A stretch of DNA of 64,000 nucleotides, taken from Roseibaca calidilacus (lineage in GTDB: Bacteria > Pseudomonadota > Alphaproteobacteria > Rhodobacterales > Rhodobacteraceae). Positions 59,952 through 64,000 of this stretch are shown piece after piece. The translations under genes were made by a program, and so were the position numbers. Within the stretch, counting starts at the first letter, position 1; each line of letters opens with the position of its first letter. The stretch is taken from assembly GCF_001517585.1 (NCBI RefSeq), contig NZ_FBYC01000004.1:930001-994000 (forward strand), given 5' to 3'. The notes under the pieces are model-generated. The model saw only the letters and a program-made list of their open reading frames with translations, was not told where the DNA came from and searched no databases.

Positions 59952-60962
59952 ATGGAGTTTCTGAACGCATTCATCAGCCTGTCGAATTTCATGCTGATCC
60001 CGGCCTTGGCCTATGGCAGCCAGTTGGCGCTTGGCGCACTGGGGATTACGCTGATCTATTCCATCCTGCGCTTTGCGCATTTCGCCCATGGCGACACGAT
60101 GGCATTGGGCACCGCAGCCGTGATCGGCGGCACCTTCGCACTGCAAGGGGCTGGCATCAGCATCGCGCCGCTGCCCACGGCACTACTGGCCATTCCCTTG
60201 GGCGTGGTGGCCATGGTGATTTATCTGCTGGCCGCCGACCGCTTGGTTTACCGCTACTACCGCCGGGTGCGGGCAAAGCCGATGATCTTTGTCATGGCCA
60301 GCCTTGGTGTGATGTTCGTGACCAATGGCATCACCCGCCTGTTCATGGGCGTGGGCGAAACCCGGTTTGAAGATGGCGCGCGGTTCGTGTTCAGCGTGCG
60401 CGACTTCCGCGAGTTTACGGGTCTTGCCGAAGGGCTGGCGCTGCGCAACGCCCAAGCGATCACTATCATCACCGCGCTGGTCGTCATGGTGGCGCTATTC
60501 TGGTTCCTGAACCGCACCCGCGCCGGAAAATCCATGCGTGCCTATTCCGACAACGAGGATCTGGCGCTTTTGTCCGGCATCAACCCCGAGCGCGTGGTCA
60601 CGATCACTTGGGTCATCACCGGTATTTTGCTGGTCTTGGCGGGCACGCTTTACGGGTTGGACAAGGGCTTTCGCGCCTTCAACTATTTCCAACTGCTGCT
60701 GCCGATGTTTGCCGCCGCCATTCTGGGCGGGCTGGGCAACCCCTTGGGGGCGATTGTGGGCGCCTATGTCGTCGCACTGGCGGAAATGGGCGTGACATTC
60801 GCGTGGCGCCGCGTGGCCAGCTACCTGTTGCCTGACGGGATCGAACCCTCGGGCATGGTCCAGCTTCTGCCGGTTGATTACAAATTCGCCGTGACCTTCA
60901 TGATCCTTGTCATCGTGCTGCTGTTCCGGCCTACCGGTATCTTCAAGGGGAAAGTGCTATGA
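59952..60962 (+). CDS. ABC transporter permease (LivH-like)
   Basis: A 336-residue membrane protein with eight or so helices. It starts MEFLNAFISLSNFMLIPALA and then YGSQLALGALGITLIYSILR, followed by FAHFAHGDTMALG, the LivH hallmark. The coupling loop is around MRAYSDNEDLALLSGINPE. It ends LLFRPTGIFKGKVL and overlaps the next gene by 4 bp. Confidence 0.93.
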   Translation: MEFLNAFISLSNFMLIPALAYGSQLALGALGITLIYSILRFAHFAHGDTMALGTAAVIGGTFALQGAGISIAPLPTALLAIPLGVVAMVIYLLAADRLVYRYYRRVRAKPMIFVMASLGVMFVTNGITRLFMGVGETRFEDGARFVFSVRDFREFTGLAEGLALRNAQAITIITALVVMVALFWFLNRTRAGKSMRAYSDNEDLALLSGINPERVVTITWVITGILLVLAGTLYGLDKGFRAFNYFQLLLPMFAAAILGGLGNPLGAIVGAYVVALAEMGVTFAWRRVASYLLPDGIEPSGMVQLLPVDYKFAVTFMILVIVLLFRPTGIFKGKVL

Positions 60963-62257
60963 CCGCGCGCGGATACGGTTTGTTCGCCCTGATGGCTTTG
61001 GCCTTGGCCTGTGTCGGCGCGTTCCAAAGCTGGCAACTGGCCATCACCATCCTGAATATGAGCCTGATCTCGGCCATCATGGCGCTGGGTGTTAACATGC
61101 AATGGGGCTATGCGGGCCTGTTCAATGTGGGCGTGATGGGCTTTACCGCCGTGGGCGGGCTGGCCGTGGTGCTGATCGCACAGCCCCCCGTGCCCGAAGC
61201 TTGGGCCGCCGGGGGTGCCAGCGCGCTGCTGGGCCTGATGCTGGGCGTGGCCAGCATTCTGGCCGCCGTGGTGGTCTACAAGCGCCTGCCCAAGGGGCGG
61301 CTGCGGGGCTTGGCCATTATCGGCGTGTTGGTCGCAGGATATTTGGTCACCTCGGCCGTATTCGGCCCCGCGACCAAGGCGATCGAGGCGGTCAACCCTG
61401 CATCCGAGGGCTATCTTGGCGGGCTTGGCCTGCCGGTGGTCCTGGCTTGGCCGGTGGGCGCGCTGTTTGCCGCGGGCGTGGCATGGGTTGTGGGCAAGGT
61501 CAGCCTTGGCCTGCGCTCTGACTATTTGGCAATTGCCACATTGGGCATTTCGGAAATCGTCATCGCGGTTCTGAAATTCGAAGGCTGGATGTCGCGCGGT
61601 GTGAATAACGTGTCCGGCATTGACCGGCCCGTGACCCGCCCGGTGGAACTGCAAGCGGCACCTTGGGTGCAATCGCTAGCCGAAACGCTTGGCTGGAGCG
61701 TGTCGCAAACCGCCTCTGTCGTCTCTGGGCTGGGCTATGCGGGGCTGTTCGCGCTGGTGCTTGCGGTGCTGATCTGGCTGTCAGAGCGCGCCTGGAATTC
61801 ACCCTGGGGCCGCATGATGCGCGCGATCCGCGACAACGAAGTGTCGGCCCGCGCCATGGGCAAGAATGTCACGCAGCGCCATCTGGCGATCTTCGTGCTC
61901 GGCTCGGCAGTTTGTGGCCTTGCAGGCGCGATGATGGTGTCCATGGACGGGCAATTGACGCCGGGCAGCTATGAACCGTTGCGCTTCACTTTCCTGATCT
62001 GGGTGATGGTCATTGTCGGCGGGTCCGGCAACAATTGGGGCGCGGTGCTGGGTGGCTTCGTGATCTGGTTCTTGTGGGTGCAGGTCGAACCGGCCGGGCG
62101 CTGGTTCATGGAACTGGTCACATCGGGCATGGCAGACGGGTCGGACCTGAAAGCGCATCTGTTGTCATCGGCCAGCTATATGCGGCTTTTGACCATGGGC
62201 GTGGCACTGCTGCTGATGCTGCGCTTTGCCCCGCGCGGGCTGATCCCAGAGCGATGA
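60959..62257 (+). CDS. ABC transporter permease (LivM-like)
   Basis: A 432-residue permease, longer than the other LivM-like protein in the window (326) because of an extra hydrophobic region around residues 70-170. The family core ALGVNMQWGYAGLFNVGVMG lies near residue 42, LRSDYLAIATLGISEIV near residue 185 and RAIRDNEVSARAMGKNVT near residue 288. It ends MLRFAPRGLIPER. It completes the second five-gene importer. Confidence 0.92.
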   Translation: MTARGYGLFALMALALACVGAFQSWQLAITILNMSLISAIMALGVNMQWGYAGLFNVGVMGFTAVGGLAVVLIAQPPVPEAWAAGGASALLGLMLGVASILAAVVVYKRLPKGRLRGLAIIGVLVAGYLVTSAVFGPATKAIEAVNPASEGYLGGLGLPVVLAWPVGALFAAGVAWVVGKVSLGLRSDYLAIATLGISEIVIAVLKFEGWMSRGVNNVSGIDRPVTRPVELQAAPWVQSLAETLGWSVSQTASVVSGLGYAGLFALVLAVLIWLSERAWNSPWGRMMRAIRDNEVSARAMGKNVTQRHLAIFVLGSAVCGLAGAMMVSMDGQLTPGSYEPLRFTFLIWVMVIVGGSGNNWGAVLGGFVIWFLWVQVEPAGRWFMELVTSGMADGSDLKAHLLSSASYMRLLTMGVALLLMLRFAPRGLIPER

Positions 62258-62258
62258 G

Positions 62259-62840
62259 ATGAGCCGCGCGATCCTGCTTCCGGCGGCGGGTGCGTCGCGC
62301 CGTATGCAGGGGCGCGACAAGCTGCTGGAACTGGTGGACGGTGTGCCGCTGATACGGCGCGCCGCCCTTCGTGCAATGGCGACAGGTGCGCGTGTTCTGG
62401 TGACCTTGCCGATGGGCAGCCAGCGTCACGACGTGTTGGCAGGACTGTCAGTGTCTATAGCGGAAATTGACGCCACCGAAGGCATGGCCGCCAGCCTGCG
62501 CGCGGGCGGCGCTTGGGCCAGCGATAGCGGGGCAAGCGCCCTGATGGTTGCTCTGCCCGACATGCCCGACATCACATCGCAAGACATGTCATTGCTGTTT
62601 ACCGTTCAGGAAGCGACACCGGACGCCCCGTTGCGCGCCACCACCGAAAGCGGCGCGCCGGGCCATCCTGTGATCTTGCCGCGCGGGTTGTTTTCGGCCA
62701 TGGCCGGGCTACAGGGCGATGCAGGCGCGCGGGCGATCTTGGTCGACCACCCACCCCGGCTGCACCCCCTGCCCGGCCAACGCGCCCTGACCGATCTGGA
62801 CACGCCAAAGGCTTGGGCGGCATGGCGCGCAAAGCGTTAA
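62259..62840 (+). CDS. MobA-like nucleotidyltransferase
   Basis: A 193-residue protein starting SRAILLPAAGASRRMQGRDK, the nucleotide-binding loop of the molybdenum-cofactor cytidylyl/guanylyltransferase type, with LMVALPDMPDITSQD carrying the Asp-x-Pro metal motif near residue 95. It transfers a nucleotide to molybdopterin or a related cofactor. ATG 62259 is 1 bp after the LivM stop. Its link to the importer is positional only. It faces the glutathione transferase gene, overlapping 4 bp at the 3' ends. Confidence 0.82.
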   Translation: MSRAILLPAAGASRRMQGRDKLLELVDGVPLIRRAALRAMATGARVLVTLPMGSQRHDVLAGLSVSIAEIDATEGMAASLRAGGAWASDSGASALMVALPDMPDITSQDMSLLFTVQEATPDAPLRATTESGAPGHPVILPRGLFSAMAGLQGDAGARAILVDHPPRLHPLPGQRALTDLDTPKAWAAWRAKR

Positions 62841-63538
62841 TCGCGCTTACCGAACAGCACTTTCTGCGCTTCGCGGTCCGTGGTCACGTCGCTGCGCTGA
62901 TCCGCCGCCAGCGCGCGGCCCTTTTGCACCGCAGGTCGTGCGCCGACCTCGTCCAGCCATCGCGCCAGATGGGGTTTGTCGTCCAGCCGTTGCTCTTGGC
63001 CTTCCCAGAGCGAGGCCCAAGGCCAAATCGCCATATCCGCGATGGAATAGAACTCTCCCGCAACGAAGCGGTTCTCGGCAAGTTGCTTGTTCATAACGCC
63101 CAAAAGGCGCGCCGTTTCATTGCGGTAACGGTCCTTGGCATAGGGCAGATCATTCGGCGGTTCCATCGCCGGGGCGTATTTCAGGAAATGATGCGCCTGC
63201 CCCGCCATCGGGCCAAGCCCGCCCATCTGCCACATCAGCCATTGGTCCACCGCCACGCGGTCGCGTTCGGTTTCTCCGTAAAACTGACCGGTCTTGCGCG
63301 CCAGATATTGCAGGATCGCGCCGGATTCGAAGATGGAAATCGGTGTGCCATCCGGTCCGTCCGGGTCCACGATCGCGGGCATCCGGTTGTTCGGCGCGAT
63401 TTTCAGAAAGTCCGGCTTGAACTGGTCGCCCGCGCCGATATTCACGAAATGGGTGTTATAGGGCAGCCCCATCTCCTCCAGCGCGATAGAGATTTTCCAA
63501 CCGTTCGGCGTGGGCCAATAGTGCAACTCTATGGTCAT
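62837..63538 (-). CDS. Glutathione S-transferase family protein
   Basis: A 233-residue thioredoxin-fold protein with start at 63538 (MTIELHYWPTPNGWKISIAL). It belongs to the YfcG/YghU (disulfide-reductase-like) subgroup, judged by NNRMPAIVDPDGPDGTPISIFESGAILQYL with the glutathione-binding Glu-Ser pair, then the all-helical domain from about residue 85 with WLMWQMGGLGPMAGQAHHFL. Asn12 in the TPNGWK motif is the usual residue near the glutathione thiol. It acts in the cytosol on disulfides or peroxides. Confidence 0.92.
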   Translation of the reverse strand: MTIELHYWPTPNGWKISIALEEMGLPYNTHFVNIGAGDQFKPDFLKIAPNNRMPAIVDPDGPDGTPISIFESGAILQYLARKTGQFYGETERDRVAVDQWLMWQMGGLGPMAGQAHHFLKYAPAMEPPNDLPYAKDRYRNETARLLGVMNKQLAENRFVAGEFYSIADMAIWPWASLWEGQEQRLDDKPHLARWLDEVGARPAVQKGRALAADQRSDVTTDREAQKVLFGKRD

Positions 63539-63660
63539 GATCCGTCCTTTGCTTTTGCGTTGCTTCACAAGCTATGGGTTCGGCGTGGCTTGTCCAAGGG
63601 GGACGCGAAAAAACATGGCGCGCGACCGATCGCGGCATTGCTTGAAATTTGGCGGATTAC

Positions 63661-63673
63661 TTGTATATACCAA
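63661..63673 (+). promoter_or_regulatory. Possible toxin-antitoxin operator/promoter
   Basis: TTGTATATACCAA is a near-palindrome 24 bp upstream of the AbrB-type antitoxin ATG. It fits operators bound by such antitoxins and includes a TATATA -10-like box. Confidence 0.4.
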
Positions 63674-63696
63674 CAGATATCCAACAGGTGTGCGAC

Positions 63697-63921
63697 ATGA
63701 TCGAAACCAAAATCCGCAAAGTGGGCAATTCGGCGGTCATGACATTGACCACAGAAATGCTGACGATCCTGGATGCCAAGGAAGGCGACACGCTGTTCGT
63801 GCTACGCGGGGATGACGGCAGTCTGAAGATCACACCAAATGACCCGACGCTGGAAGCAGCTTTGGCGGCGGCTGAAATCGTGATGGATGAAAATCGCGAT
63901 CTGCTTCAGGCGCTTGCGTGA
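63697..63921 (+). CDS. AbrB/MazE-type antitoxin
   Basis: A 74-residue protein starting MIETKIRKVGNSAVMTLTTE, a SpoVT/AbrB-type swapped-hairpin DNA-binding domain. The acidic C-terminal tail (EIVMDENRDLLQALA) is the part that would block a partner toxin. ATG 63697 is chosen since the KVGNS motif normally lies near residue 8. Its stop overlaps the following toxin gene by 4 bp (GTGA). Confidence 0.88.
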   Translation: MIETKIRKVGNSAVMTLTTEMLTILDAKEGDTLFVLRGDDGSLKITPNDPTLEAALAAAEIVMDENRDLLQALA

Positions 63922-64000
63922 CAGGGCCGGTCTGGGTTCCCTTTTCCGCGATAATTGCCATTCATGACCGCCAAATCGCCCGGCATGGTGGGGCTGCTGG
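63918..64000 (+). CDS. Doc-type toxin, N-terminal part
   Basis: A frame read from the GTG at 63918, overlapping the antitoxin TGA, gives VTGPVWVPFSAIIAIHDRQI and then ARHGGAA before the window ends. This matches the start of Doc (death-on-curing) Fic-fold toxins, whose N-terminus reads like W-x-P-x5-I-H-x-x-Q-I-x-x-H-G-G. The catalytic HxFx(D/N) motif lies outside the window. Doc toxins phosphorylate EF-Tu. Confidence 0.8.
   Translation, partial: MTGPVWVPFSAIIAIHDRQIARHGGAA

Noticed and set aside
57856-59970. 704-residue open frame on the minus strand
   Set aside because: It lies fully antisense to the binding-protein and two ATPase genes. The translation is Arg/His/Ala-rich with no recognisable motif, as expected of a GC-rich shadow frame. 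The same applies to the long antisense frames at 19047-21074 and 50517-52445.
1-64000. CRISPR array, tRNA or rRNA genes, integron attC sites, retron or DGR
   Set aside because: I found no regularly spaced short repeats, cloverleaf with TTCGA-type loop, rRNA segment, reverse transcriptase or template/variable repeat pair.

Overview
The window looks like chromosome from a GC-rich alphaproteobacterium, most likely Rhodobacteraceae. Reasons: overlapping ATGA gene junctions, a two-gene methionine synthase (metH), a DUF2852 protein, cobalamin synthesis genes beside metH, and intergenic repeat types I associate with that family. I see no rRNA, tRNA or CRISPR array.

Positions 1-10567 are one tightly packed forward operon that reads as tryptophan/anthranilate catabolism through CoA thioesters. 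It holds an SDR dehydrogenase (cut by the window edge), a MarR regulator, an enoyl-CoA hydratase-type protein, an acyl-CoA dehydrogenase, tryptophan 2,3-dioxygenase, a 2-aminobenzoate/benzoate-CoA ligase, a five-gene branched-chain-type ABC importer, a hotdog thioesterase and a RidA protein. Next come a palindromic repeat, a cobalamin riboswitch, an unrecognised 100-residue protein, the two metH genes, cobO and cobQ, then a DUF2852 membrane protein and a MotA/ExbB-type channel paired with a coiled-coil OmpA-type protein.

Positions 21684-45589 are a 23.9-kb composite mobile element. Two almost identical 3.7-kb Tn3-family transposons lie in inverted orientation at its ends, each with a resolvase, a transposase and 38-bp terminal repeats. 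The outermost flanks carry the same 5-bp sequence, TATCC, as a target duplication, so the whole block appears to have moved as a unit into the gap between two convergent genes. Both transposases share a frameshift and the left copy has a second one. The 16.5-kb cargo is a patchwork: a carbamate kinase remnant, a GNAT acetyltransferase, an OmpA lipoprotein, an IS66 element with a perfect 8-bp duplication, a Crp-type regulator, several small stress-type proteins (one CsbD), an IS3 element, and a cluster with two paralogous LPAGEYE proteins, two transglutaminase-like proteins and a zinc-ribbon protein. It ends with TniB, helix-turn-helix and SDR fragments, a PIN toxin-antitoxin pair whose toxin is frameshifted, and a Fic protein.

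Positions 45600-64000 return to ordinary chromosome: a lone FliG, a small secreted protein, purB, a glycosyltransferase/polysaccharide deacetylase pair, a SulP transporter, cytochrome b561, acpP and fabG, glycerate kinase, guaA, a second complete branched-chain-type ABC importer, a MobA-like nucleotidyltransferase, a glutathione transferase, and the start of an AbrB/Doc toxin-antitoxin pair that runs off the window.
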